Notes: generated from the sequence alone by a model not told the origin. A stretch of DNA of 6,959 nucleotides from CAVZLD01 sp964522605 (GCA_964522605.1 CAZFWV010000358.1:1-6959), one strand, 5' to 3'; numbered from the stretch's first letter, positions 1 through 6,680 are shown. Numbers and translations are program-made.

Positions 1-84
1 CCTCCAACCTCCAACCTCCAACCTCCAACCTCCAACCTCCAACCTCCAACCTCCAACCTCCAGCCTCCAACCTCCAGCCTCCAT
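1..84. repeat. Heptanucleotide tandem repeat array (CCTCCAA)n
   Basis: Twelve consecutive 7-bp units run from the window's first base. Units 1-8 (1-56) are perfect CCTCCAA. Units 9 and 11 end in G (CCTCCAG), unit 10 is perfect, and unit 12 (78-84) ends in T. Variants occur only at the seventh base and only at the xseA-proximal end. The array may continue left of the window. Seven is not a multiple of three, so every frame cycles through seven codons; none of these is a stop on either strand. The reverse complement is TTGGAGG, which contains a Shine-Dalgarno-like GGAGG. It resembles in form the heptameric short tandem repeats of cyanobacterial intergenic DNA. The array itself is directly visible; any function is unknown. 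Confidence 0.95.
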
Positions 85-128
85 CTCCGGCTCGACCATC
101 TCGAGCGGGTTTCGTATGCTGTTCAGCC

Positions 129-1400
129 ATGAGTCCATCTTCTTTTGTGCCTCCATCGACTGCCGGCGTCCCGCGATCTGTGCTGAGTGTCTCGCAGCTT
201 AACGCGCTGATTCGCGACACGCTCCAAGCCACGTTCCCTCGAGTCTGGGTCAGTGGCGAAATCACCGATCTGTCGCGCCCGCAGTCGGGCCATGTCTATC
301 TCAGTCTGAAGGACGACCAGAGCCAACTCCGAGCGGTGATCTGGCGGAACACCGCCAGTCGTCTGCGATTTGACCTCCAAGACGGCATGGAGGTCCTCTG
401 TGAAGGGATGGTCGACGTGTACCCTCCGAGGGGCACGTATCAGTTGATCATTCAACAGGTCGAGCCCCGGGGAATCGGTGCCCTACAACTGGCCCTGATG
501 CAATTGCGAGAGAAACTGGCGGCAGAAGGCCTTTTTGACCCCGTCCACAAACGACCTCTGCCCCGGTTCCCCCGTCAGATCGCCGTCATCACGAGCCCGA
601 CCGGAGCAGCGATTCGCGATTTTCTGGAGGTCGTCCGGCGGCGCTGGCGAGGCACGAAGATCCTCGTGATTCCGACTCGTGTTCAGGGAACGGAGGCAAC
701 CGAGGAGATCATTCAGGCGATACGGACCGCCCATCGCTTGCAACCCCAGCCCGACTTGCTCGTGTTGACCCGAGGCGGTGGGAGTCTGGAGGACTTGTGG
801 TGTTTCAACGAGGAGAGGCTCATTCGCGAAATCCACGCGGCCCGGATCCCCGTGATCTCGGCGATCGGACACGAAATTGACGTGACGCTCGCCGACCTGG
901 TCGCCGACTTGCGGGCACTCACGCCGACCGAGGCCGGAGAGCACGCGGTTCCGTCCCAGTCTGAGTTGCTGCATCAGCTGCATAGTCTGGCACGCCTGAT
1001 GTCCGCATCGCTGCAACGCGGTTGGCAGGCGGCCAGGGTCCACGTGGAAGCATTAGCCCAACGAAGAGTGCTGGCCGACCCGCGCCAGTTGATCCACGAT
1101 CGGATGCATCAATTGGACGACTCCGCAGAACGGCTGAACCGCGCGGTTGCTCAACGACAGTCGTTTTGGCGACAACAGACCGATCAATGGACCAGTCGTC
1201 TGCAGACCCTGAACCCACTCGCCGTCTTGGAGCGGGGTTACAGCCTCACGCAGCGTTCCGCGGACGACGCGATCGTCCGTGACAGCCGCCAAGTCCAGGC
1301 AGGCGACGAGATCCACACACGGCTCGCACGAGGACAGTTGATCAGCCGCGTGGTTGAAATCCTTGACGATTCACCGATGCGGGAGGAACCAAGACCATGA
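129..1400 (+). CDS. xseA: Exodeoxyribonuclease VII large subunit
   Basis: Catalytic subunit of exonuclease VII, a cytoplasmic, metal-independent nuclease that degrades single-stranded DNA from both ends to oligonucleotides, in repair and recombination. The 423-residue product has the family layout. An N-terminal OB-fold (about 17-115) carries V-W-V-S-G-E-I at 39-45 and the S-G-H-x-Y motif at 53-57. The catalytic domain has T-S-P-T-G-A-A at 155-161, D164, R-G-G-G-S-L-E-D-L-W at 215-224 and G-H-E-I-D-V-T at 247-253. D164, R215, H248 and D251 match the residues reported as essential in E. coli (D155, R205, H238, D241). A helical region (about 270-360) leads to the C-terminal N-P-L-A-V-L-E-R-G-Y-S box at 362. 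That helical region is about 44 residues shorter than in E. coli. The start at 129 lacks a clear Shine-Dalgarno but leaves a normal N-terminus. The stop overlaps the xseB start by 4 bp (ATGA), which suggests translational coupling. Confidence 0.97.
   Translation: MSPSSFVPPSTAGVPRSVLSVSQLNALIRDTLQATFPRVWVSGEITDLSRPQSGHVYLSLKDDQSQLRAVIWRNTASRLRFDLQDGMEVLCEGMVDVYPPRGTYQLIIQQVEPRGIGALQLALMQLREKLAAEGLFDPVHKRPLPRFPRQIAVITSPTGAAIRDFLEVVRRRWRGTKILVIPTRVQGTEATEEIIQAIRTAHRLQPQPDLLVLTRGGGSLEDLWCFNEERLIREIHAARIPVISAIGHEIDVTLADLVADLRALTPTEAGEHAVPSQSELLHQLHSLARLMSASLQRGWQAARVHVEALAQRRVLADPRQLIHDRMHQLDDSAERLNRAVAQRQSFWRQQTDQWTSRLQTLNPLAVLERGYSLTQRSADDAIVRDSRQVQAGDEIHTRLARGQLISRVVEILDDSPMREEPRP
1381..1387 (+). 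promoter_or_regulatory. Shine-Dalgarno for xseB
   Basis: GGGAGGA lies inside the last codons of xseA, nine bases before the xseB ATG at 1397. It is the strongest ribosome-binding site in the five-gene operon and fixes the xseB start. With the ATGA overlap it fits coupled translation of the two exonuclease VII subunits, the small one being needed in molar excess. Confidence 0.8.
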
Positions 1401-1786
1401 CGAAAAAGACTCCACCCGATTCCCCCTCCTCCCGTCCGAAGACCTTCGAAGATGCGTTCGGGGCGCTCCAACAGATCGTTCAGCAATTGGAACAGGGAGA
1501 ATTGACGCTGACCGATTCCCTCGCGAAGTACGAAGAAGGCGTGCGCTGCCTGCGTTTCTGTTACAGCCAGCTGAAATCGGCGGAAGAACAAATTGAACTG
1601 CTGACGGGAATCGACGGGGAAGGTCAGGCAACCACGGAACCCTTCGACGAAGCCGCCATGACGCTTCAGCAGAAAGCCGACACCCGAGGAAGCCGCCGGA
1701 GTCGACCGACTCGTCGAAAACAACAGAATGGCGGGAAGTCGGATTCGGCGGAGCGGGACGACGATTCCGGGCCGGCGCTCTTCTGA
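1397..1786 (+). CDS. xseB: Exodeoxyribonuclease VII small subunit
   Basis: Non-catalytic helical subunit that packs in several copies along the XseA helical region. The family core is at residues 17-70: F17-E-D-A-F, L-x-x-I-V-x-x-L-E-x-G-E-L-x-L-x-x-S-L, then K-Y-E-E-G, the usual two-helix hairpin signature. The protein is 129 residues against 80 in E. coli. The excess is a low-complexity tail from about residue 72, with an Arg/Lys-rich stretch (about 97-114) and an acidic end reading D-D-D-S-G-P-A-L-F. Acidic residues followed by a terminal phenylalanine recall the end of single-stranded DNA-binding protein, though the resemblance is loose. The start overlaps xseA by 4 bp and has a strong Shine-Dalgarno. 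The core assignment is secure; a role for the tail is speculative. Confidence 0.95.
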   Translation: MTKKTPPDSPSSRPKTFEDAFGALQQIVQQLEQGELTLTDSLAKYEEGVRCLRFCYSQLKSAEEQIELLTGIDGEGQATTEPFDEAAMTLQQKADTRGSRRSRPTRRKQQNGGKSDSAERDDDSGPALF

Positions 1787-1793
1787 ACCCGAG

Positions 1794-2717
1794 ATGGATC
1801 ACACCGACGAACGTACGATGACGAGCGAACCCAAAACCGACGCCTTCCTGGAATTCGCTGCCGAGATGCGGCCGATCATCGAGGCACGGCTGGATCAGTA
1901 CAGCCGCTTCGGCCCCGGCTGTCCCGCGCGGTTGCAGGCGGCGATCCGGCACAGCTTGCTCGCGCCGGGAAAGCGACTACGCCCCCTATTGGTGTTATCA
2001 GCCGCGGAAATCTGCGGTTCTCAGCCCCAAAGGGCTCTGCCGGCCGCCTGTGCGGTCGAGATGGTCCATGCCTATTCGCTGATTCACGACGATTTGCCCG
2101 CCATGGACGATGACGACTTGCGGCGTGGACAACCGACCTGTCACGCTGCTTTTGACGAGGCGACAGCGATTCTCGCGGGAGACGCCTTGCTGACCCGCGC
2201 ATTTGAGGTCCTCGCCCAGGATGTTCAACCCGCCGAACTTGCTCAACGATGCTGCCTGGAACTGGCCCAGGCCGCCGGCGCCAGTCAGCTGGTGGGTGGC
2301 CAGGCAGATGATTTGGCCGCGGAGCAACAGGGCGGCGACTTGGCTGCGCTGGAACGAATTCACGAGCGAAAAACGGGAGCCATGCTCGTCACTTCGCTCC
2401 GTCTGGGAGCCTTGTTTGGAGCAGCCAGCGATGAACAGCAGTCCCACTTGACTGCGTACGGAACTCGGTTGGGCTTGGCCTTTCAGATCGTGGATGACCT
2501 GCTGGATCAGACGGGAGACCCCAAACAGACGGGAAAGCGATCGGGTCAGGATGCTGAACGTGGAAAGCTGACGTTTCCCGCGCTGCTGGGCCTTGAAGCC
2601 AGTCGGCAGCGCGCCAAACAACTCGTGGAGGAGGCCGTGGACGAGTTGTCATCACTACCCGGAGAAGCCTCGGTCTTAAGGTCCTTGGCCCACTACGTCG
2701 TCGAGAGGAACCACTAA
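1794..2717 (+). CDS. ispA: Farnesyl diphosphate synthase (type II polyprenyl synthetase)
   Basis: Cytoplasmic trans-prenyltransferase that condenses IPP with DMAPP and then GPP to give C15 farnesyl diphosphate. Numbering from the ATG at 1794 (307 residues): G-K-R-L-R-P at 59-64 binds diphosphate. The first aspartate-rich motif D-D-L-P-A-M-D is at 99-105, followed by D-D-D-L-R-R-G. H-x-x-K-T-G is at 190-195 and the second aspartate-rich motif D-D-L-L-D at 234-238. The two-residue insertion in the first motif is typical of bacterial type II enzymes, and tyrosine five residues before it (Y94) favours a C15 product over C20. The C-terminal V-E-R-N-H matches the I-Q-R-N-K ending of E. coli IspA. 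The start is uncertain: 1794 lies 7 bp after xseB, 1818 gives 299 residues (the E. coli length), and an in-frame ATG at 1728 would overlap xseB by 59 bp. None has a good Shine-Dalgarno. A GGPP synthase cannot be fully excluded. Confidence 0.95.
   Translation: MDHTDERTMTSEPKTDAFLEFAAEMRPIIEARLDQYSRFGPGCPARLQAAIRHSLLAPGKRLRPLLVLSAAEICGSQPQRALPAACAVEMVHAYSLIHDDLPAMDDDDLRRGQPTCHAAFDEATAILAGDALLTRAFEVLAQDVQPAELAQRCCLELAQAAGASQLVGGQADDLAAEQQGGDLAALERIHERKTGAMLVTSLRLGALFGAASDEQQSHLTAYGTRLGLAFQIVDDLLDQTGDPKQTGKRSGQDAERGKLTFPALLGLEASRQRAKQLVEEAVDELSSLPGEASVLRSLAHYVVERNH
2704..2709 (+). promoter_or_regulatory. Probable Shine-Dalgarno for dxs
   Basis: AGAGGA lies in the last codons of ispA, 11 bases before the dxs ATG at 2721. 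The spacing is slightly long but usable. It supports the start at 2721, which is only 3 bp after the ispA stop. Confidence 0.55.
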
Positions 2718-2720
2718 GCG

Positions 2721-4646
2721 ATGTCGACGTTGTTAAAGAGTCTGAATTCGGCCGCAGATCTGCGCGGCATGTCGATCTCTCAATTGAATGAGCTCGCCAA
2801 TGAGATCCGTGAAGTCCTATGCCACTTGGTCGCGACGCGTACGGCTCACTTCGCCTCGAACCTCGGTGTTGTCGAACTCTGCCTGGCACTCCACTCCGTC
2901 TATGACTTCCGTCAGGATCGACTGATCTGGGATACAGGCCATCAGATTTATCCGCACAAATTGGTCACCGGACGATACGCCGATTTCAGCTCGATCCGCA
3001 CCAAAGGCGGACTGATGGGTTACCCGAATCCGGCGGAGAGCATCTACGACCTGTTCATGACCGGACACGCCGGATGTAGCGTTTCGACCGTGTTGGGCTT
3101 GCGCAGCGGTGATCAACTTCTAGGCCACGAAGACCGTCACGCGGTCGCCGTGATCGGCGACGGGGCGTTCCCCTCAGGCATCGTCTACGAAGCGATGAAT
3201 AACGTCGGTCGGTTTCGCCAGAAATTGCTCGTGGTTCTGAATGACAACAAAATGTCCATCTGCCCACGCGTCGGTGGAATCGGCGATTACCTCGACCGTC
3301 TGCGGACCAACCCCTTCTACACCGGACTGAAGACCGAGGTTGTCCGCGTCTTGAACAAGGTGCCTGTACTCGGCGATCCGGCGGAGCGACTGCTGGCCCA
3401 GGTCAAAGAAGCGGTCAAGGCGGGGCTGCACGGAGGCATGTTGTTTGAAGATCTCGGATTTCGCTACATCGGTCCGATTGATGGGCACAATCTCGCCTTG
3501 TTGCGGAAATACCTGACCATGGTGCGTGACATGCAGGATCCGGTCCTGCTGCACGTCGTCACGGAAAAAGGACGTGGCTTTCGTCCCGCAGAGGAAGATC
3601 CGGTCTTTTACCACACACCGCCGGCGTTGCGAGACGTTGAGGGCCCGGAACCCGCGCCCAAGGAATCGCACCGTCCGGCGTACACGAACATCGCGCGGGA
3701 TGCGATCTGGAACCAGATGGAGCAGAATCCTCATGTAACCGCGATTACTGCCGCGATGTGCCAAGGCAACAAGCTCGAGCCGATCCGCGACGGCTTTCCA
3801 GACCGGTTCTTCGACGTCGGAATCTGCGAATCCCATGCGGTCGCCTTCGCTGCCGGACAAGCAAAGGCCGGTTTGCGACCGATCGTCGATATCTACAGCA
3901 CCTTTCTGCAGCGAAGTTACGACCAGATTTTTCAGGAGGTCGCACTGCAGAATCTGCCCGTCGTCTTCATGATGGACCGTGCCGGACTGACCGGTCCCGA
4001 CGGACCCACCCATCACGGCAGTTACGACATCGGATACCTGCGGCTGTTTCCCAACCTGGTCGTGATGGCGCCCGGCGATAGCGAAGACCTCGAACAGATG
4101 CTGAACCTGGCTCTGACCCACGATGCGCCCTGCTGCATCCGCTATCCGAAGGCTTCCGCGAAACGCCTGGGTGGCGAGCGAGCACCGTTGGAGTTGGGGC
4201 GGGCCGAAGTACTGCATTGGGGTCCGGATGGCCTGCTGCTCTGTTATGGAACTCTGCTTTCCGAATGCCTGCTGGCTCGAGAGAAACTCGCGCGCGAAGG
4301 CCTCGATGTCGGAGTCGTAAACGCCCGCTTCGTGAAGCCGCTCGACCGACAGATTGTGGATCGGGCCCTGCGGGAACTGCCCTTCGTCGTCACCGTAGAA
4401 GAGGGCGCGCTTGCGGGCGGATTCGGAAGCGCGGTGCTCGAAGCGGTCGCGGATCGGCAGCAGAGTATCGGCCGGGTGAAGCGATTGGGGATTCCGGATT
4501 TGTTCGTCGAGCATGGAGAACGCGCTGAATTGCTCGCCGACCTCGGACTCGACTCGGACGGAATCGCGCGGACCTGCCGTCAACTGGCCGGGCAACAACA
4601 GCCGCTCGAAGCAAATTCACGTGCCGCCGGGGCGGCGGAAAGCTAG
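2721..4646 (+). CDS. dxs: 1-deoxy-D-xylulose-5-phosphate synthase
   Basis: Thiamine-diphosphate enzyme joining pyruvate and glyceraldehyde 3-phosphate to DXP, the entry step of the MEP isoprenoid pathway (DXP also feeds thiamine and pyridoxal synthesis). The 641 residues show all three domains. Domain I has A-H-F-A-S-N-L-G with H43, W-D-T-G-H-Q with H74, T-G-H-A-G with H116, and the thiamine-diphosphate motif G146-D-G...N174-D-N. The family box G-P-I-D-G-H is at 251-256. Domain II has catalytic E370 in G-I-C-E-S-H-A-V, Y392, R398, R420, D427 and H431, matching E. coli numbering. The C-terminal domain has R-F-V-K-P-L-D and V-T-V-E-E-G. Differences from E. coli: S371 replaces Gln in E-Q-H, K177 replaces Glu in N-D-N-E-M-S, and K477 replaces phosphate-binding R478. 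About 20 residues rich in Gln and Ala extend the C-terminus. The gene lies 3 bp after ispA and 5 bp before nadK. Confidence 0.97.
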   Translation: MSTLLKSLNSAADLRGMSISQLNELANEIREVLCHLVATRTAHFASNLGVVELCLALHSVYDFRQDRLIWDTGHQIYPHKLVTGRYADFSSIRTKGGLMGYPNPAESIYDLFMTGHAGCSVSTVLGLRSGDQLLGHEDRHAVAVIGDGAFPSGIVYEAMNNVGRFRQKLLVVLNDNKMSICPRVGGIGDYLDRLRTNPFYTGLKTEVVRVLNKVPVLGDPAERLLAQVKEAVKAGLHGGMLFEDLGFRYIGPIDGHNLALLRKYLTMVRDMQDPVLLHVVTEKGRGFRPAEEDPVFYHTPPALRDVEGPEPAPKESHRPAYTNIARDAIWNQMEQNPHVTAITAAMCQGNKLEPIRDGFPDRFFDVGICESHAVAFAAGQAKAGLRPIVDIYSTFLQRSYDQIFQEVALQNLPVVFMMDRAGLTGPDGPTHHGSYDIGYLRLFPNLVVMAPGDSEDLEQMLNLALTHDAPCCIRYPKASAKRLGGERAPLELGRAEVLHWGPDGLLLCYGTLLSECLLAREKLAREGLDVGVVNARFVKPLDRQIVDRALRELPFVVTVEEGALAGGFGSAVLEAVADRQQSIGRVKRLGIPDLFVEHGERAELLADLGLDSDGIARTCRQLAGQQQPLEANSRAAGAAES

Positions 4647-4651
4647 CAACA

Positions 4652-5527
4652 ATGGACCTCTCGACCGATCCGACGTCCGGATGTCGTCCCCGCGTAATCC
4701 TCCTCGGGTCGAGTAACCCTCAGGTCCAGCAGATCGTCGCCGAACTGCGCCCCATCATCTCCCACCACGCCGACATCGTGCTGGAGGACTTTCAGTTCTC
4801 CGAAGAACTCGATTCCGTGCAGGCCGATTTGGTGCTGGTCCTCGGGGGAGATGGTTCGATCTTGCGCTCCGCCCGTCAGATGGGCACCCACCAGCGACCG
4901 GTGCTGGGCGTTAACCTGGGAAAACTGGGATTCCTCGCGGATCTGTCGGCAGCCGAACTGAAAAAGGTCTTTCCCGATCTGTGCGCCGGAAAGTATCGAA
5001 TCATCGACCATCTGATGCTCTCCTGCGAGGTGATTCGCGACGGGACATCGATTTGTCAACGATTGTGTCTGAACGAAGTCGCGGTCCTCGGCGGTCCTCC
5101 GTATTCCATCTTGGACATCGATCTTTACGTTGACGCAGAATTGGCAACTACTTATAGTTGCGACGGCCTGATCATCAGCACGCCTGTCGGTTCGACGGCA
5201 CACAATTTGTCCGCGGGAGGACCAATCCTGCACAAGACACTGCCGGCCGTCGTGATCTCACCCATCAGTCCTCACACCTTGACGATGCGCCCCGTGGTGG
5301 ACAGCGCCGACCGGACCTACGCGATGGTTGTGCGGCAGCCGCGCGAGGCGACCTCCGTGGTCGTCGACGGCGATTTGACGCACGTGCTTTCGCCGGCCGA
5401 CCGGGTGATGGTCCGAAAGGCCGACTCCGTATTTCAGCTGGTGCAGGTTGCCGGACACGGCTACTACCGCACGTTGCGCGAAAAACTCGGCTGGGGCGGA
5501 AGGATTCGCCAGCTGAAAGACGACTAA
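4652..5527 (+). CDS. nadK: NAD kinase (ATP/polyphosphate-NAD kinase family)
   Basis: Cytoplasmic enzyme that phosphorylates NAD at the 2'-hydroxyl of the adenosine ribose to make NADP. The 291-residue length is normal for the bacterial family. Visible motifs in order: G-G-D-G at 65-68, inside L-V-L-G-G-D-G-S-I-L, with catalytic D67; N-L-G-K-L-G-F-L-A-D just after it; L-N-E-V-A-V with N141-E142; C-D-G-L-I-I-S-T-P-V-G-S-T-A-H at 170-184, followed by N-L-S-A-G-G-P; and S-P-I-S-P-H-T-L at 203-210. The substrate-binding box reads G-S-T-A-H where E. coli has G-S-T-A-Y, a substitution at a ligand-lining position. The start is 5 bp after dxs, preceded only by a weak GGAAAG (4637-4642). As the last gene of the operon it supplies NADP(H), which the next MEP enzyme, DXR, consumes. 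Confidence 0.95.
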   Translation: MDLSTDPTSGCRPRVILLGSSNPQVQQIVAELRPIISHHADIVLEDFQFSEELDSVQADLVLVLGGDGSILRSARQMGTHQRPVLGVNLGKLGFLADLSAAELKKVFPDLCAGKYRIIDHLMLSCEVIRDGTSICQRLCLNEVAVLGGPPYSILDIDLYVDAELATTYSCDGLIISTPVGSTAHNLSAGGPILHKTLPAVVISPISPHTLTMRPVVDSADRTYAMVVRQPREATSVVVDGDLTHVLSPADRVMVRKADSVFQLVQVAGHGYYRTLREKLGWGGRIRQLKDD

Positions 5528-5675
5528 TCGCCCACGATGACTGCAGATGCAGTGCGGCAGGGCCGCAACCCAATGGGGTGCTACCGCACCGAGACACGGG
5601 TCGCTCCCGTTGGTCGCTCGAATTCTTGCCGAAAGAACAACATTTTCACCGTTAGCAGTGCAGGGAGGCCGAACG
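5528..5675 (+). other. Intergenic leader with clustered small inverted repeats
   Basis: The 148 bp between nadK and the secreted-protein gene hold four short inverted repeats in a row: CTGC/GCAG (5541-5544 and 5549-5552), TGCGGC/GCCGCA (5553-5558 and 5562-5567, three-base loop), ACCC/GGGT (5568-5571 and 5576-5579), and ACGGG/CCCGT (5596-5600 and 5606-5610, five-base loop). None is followed by a T-run, so this is not a typical intrinsic terminator. It could be a structured 5' leader, a Rho-dependent end for the operon, or chance in GC-rich DNA. The downstream gene's promoter probably lies here, but I see no convincing -35/-10 pair. Confidence 0.3.
5663..5668 (+). promoter_or_regulatory. Shine-Dalgarno for the secreted-protein gene
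   Basis: GGGAGG ends seven bases before the ATG at 5676. It sets the start there rather than at the upstream in-frame ATG (5547), whose extra 43 residues would bury the signal peptide and resemble no known domain. Confidence 0.8.
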
Positions 5676-6605
5676 ATGCAGGCAAGAAACCGTTTTTGGC
5701 GTTTGGCGGCATTCGCCGTCGGCTCGATGGTCGTCTCTTTCGCGGTTGGATCCTGGCCGACGAATGGCCGGGCAGCCGAGGACACCGCGGCGACCGATGC
5801 AACGTATCCGTTGCAGTACAAGTACCAAGTCGGAGAAGTGATCACCTACACGATCGAACACATGGCCAAAGTCGATACGACGATTGCCGGGAATACGCAA
5901 AAGACCCAGATGCGATCCAAGTCGACGCGATCACTGCATGTCAAGGAAGTCCAGGCCGATGGCTCGGCGCGTTTCGTCCATGTGATTGACGATGTTGACA
6001 TGTGGTCGGAAGTCGATGGACGAGCGGCTGTGCGCTACAATAGCCGCGAGGATGACAAGGCACCTCCGGGATACGAGCACGTTGCCGAATCCATTGGCGT
6101 TCCGATCAGTGAGATCACGATGTCGCCTACCGGAGAGATTCTGCAGCGGAAAGACCATGTTATTCATCCGAACTTTGGCCTCGGCGGAATCTCGATTCCA
6201 CTGCCCGAAAGCGCCATTCCCGTCGGGTATGAATGGGATCAGCCCCAAGATCTGCAGATCCGGCTAGAGGATGATCGGATCAAGACCATCAAGACGCGCC
6301 AGCTCTTTCGGCTCGAGAAGGTAGAAACCGGCGTCGCCACGATCTCGGTGAAGACCCAAGTCCTGACCCCGATCGACGACGCCCGCGTCCGATCCCAATT
6401 GGTGCAGCGGATCTCGGCGGGGGAAATCCGTTTCGACGTCGATGCGGGACGTCTGCTCTCCAAACAGCTCGATTGGGATGAGAACGTACTCGGCTTCAAC
6501 GGCGCCGAAAGTAACATGAAGTACCTGGCGCGATTCACCGAACAGCTGCTCGACGGCTCACGGACCGCCGAGAGTCAGGCGTCCGGGGATTCCTCTCCGC
6601 GCTAG
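5676..6605 (+). CDS. Secreted protein of unknown function (DUF6263-like)
   Basis: A 309-residue protein with a clear Sec signal peptide: basic n-region with R4, R6 and R9, hydrophobic core from L10 to about W27, and a small-residue c-region G-R-A-A with likely cleavage after A34. No lipobox cysteine is present, so the product should be periplasmic or exported and soluble. The mature part is mostly polar and predicted beta-rich. It opens with Y-x-L-x-Y-K-Y-Q-V-G-E-V-I-T-Y, followed by alternating strands with T-T-I-A-G and a later S-P-T-G-E-I-L turn. There are no catalytic motifs, repeats or membrane segments beyond the signal. This opening and layout recall planctomycete proteins grouped as DUF6263; that assignment is from memory and unverified. 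A strong Shine-Dalgarno sets the start. The 148-bp gap suggests transcription separate from the nadK operon. Confidence 0.85.
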   Translation: MQARNRFWRLAAFAVGSMVVSFAVGSWPTNGRAAEDTAATDATYPLQYKYQVGEVITYTIEHMAKVDTTIAGNTQKTQMRSKSTRSLHVKEVQADGSARFVHVIDDVDMWSEVDGRAAVRYNSREDDKAPPGYEHVAESIGVPISEITMSPTGEILQRKDHVIHPNFGLGGISIPLPESAIPVGYEWDQPQDLQIRLEDDRIKTIKTRQLFRLEKVETGVATISVKTQVLTPIDDARVRSQLVQRISAGEIRFDVDAGRLLSKQLDWDENVLGFNGAESNMKYLARFTEQLLDGSRTAESQASGDSSPR

Positions 6606-6680
6606 TCCCGGTGGGCCGCTTTCTACAACGGCAGTCGAAGCAAGACTCGAGCGGGAGAAATCGCGTTCCGGGCGGACTTA
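6606..6680. other. Intergenic spacer, nothing recognised
   Basis: These 75 bp follow the stop of the secreted-protein gene. I see no intrinsic terminator with a T-run, no RNA gene and no start codon with a ribosome-binding site. It separates the gene from the palindromic element that follows. Confidence 0.5.

Noticed and set aside
1..84. The heptamer array as a CRISPR array or iteron origin.
   Set aside because: The units are contiguous 7-mers with no spacers, far too short for CRISPR, and no dnaA box, AT-rich region or replication gene is nearby.
1728..1793. A 59-bp dual-coding overlap between xseB and an earlier ispA start at ATG 1728.
   Set aside because: The added residues are a frame-shifted reading of the xseB tail, rich in Arg/Ser, and unlike the N-terminus of prenyl synthases. 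Starts at 1794 or 1818 give normal lengths.
3174..4598. Long open minus-strand frame (474 codons) opposite dxs.
   Set aside because: It is antisense to a fully motif-supported dxs gene. Long shadow frames are common opposite GC-rich genes with strong codon bias, and the translation shows no domain.
5553..5567. TGCGGC-AGG-GCCGCA as an intrinsic terminator of the nadK operon.
   Set aside because: The stem is only 6 bp and is followed by AACCCAATGG rather than a T-run.
5626..5656. TTGCCG (5626-5631) as a possible -35 box for the secreted-protein gene.
   Set aside because: No acceptable -10 hexamer lies 16-18 bp downstream (CCGTTA at the expected place), so it was not called a promoter.
5547..5675. 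N-terminal extension of the secreted protein starting at ATG 5547.
   Set aside because: It would put 43 non-hydrophobic residues ahead of a clear signal peptide, and the strong Shine-Dalgarno at 5663-5668 points to ATG 5676.
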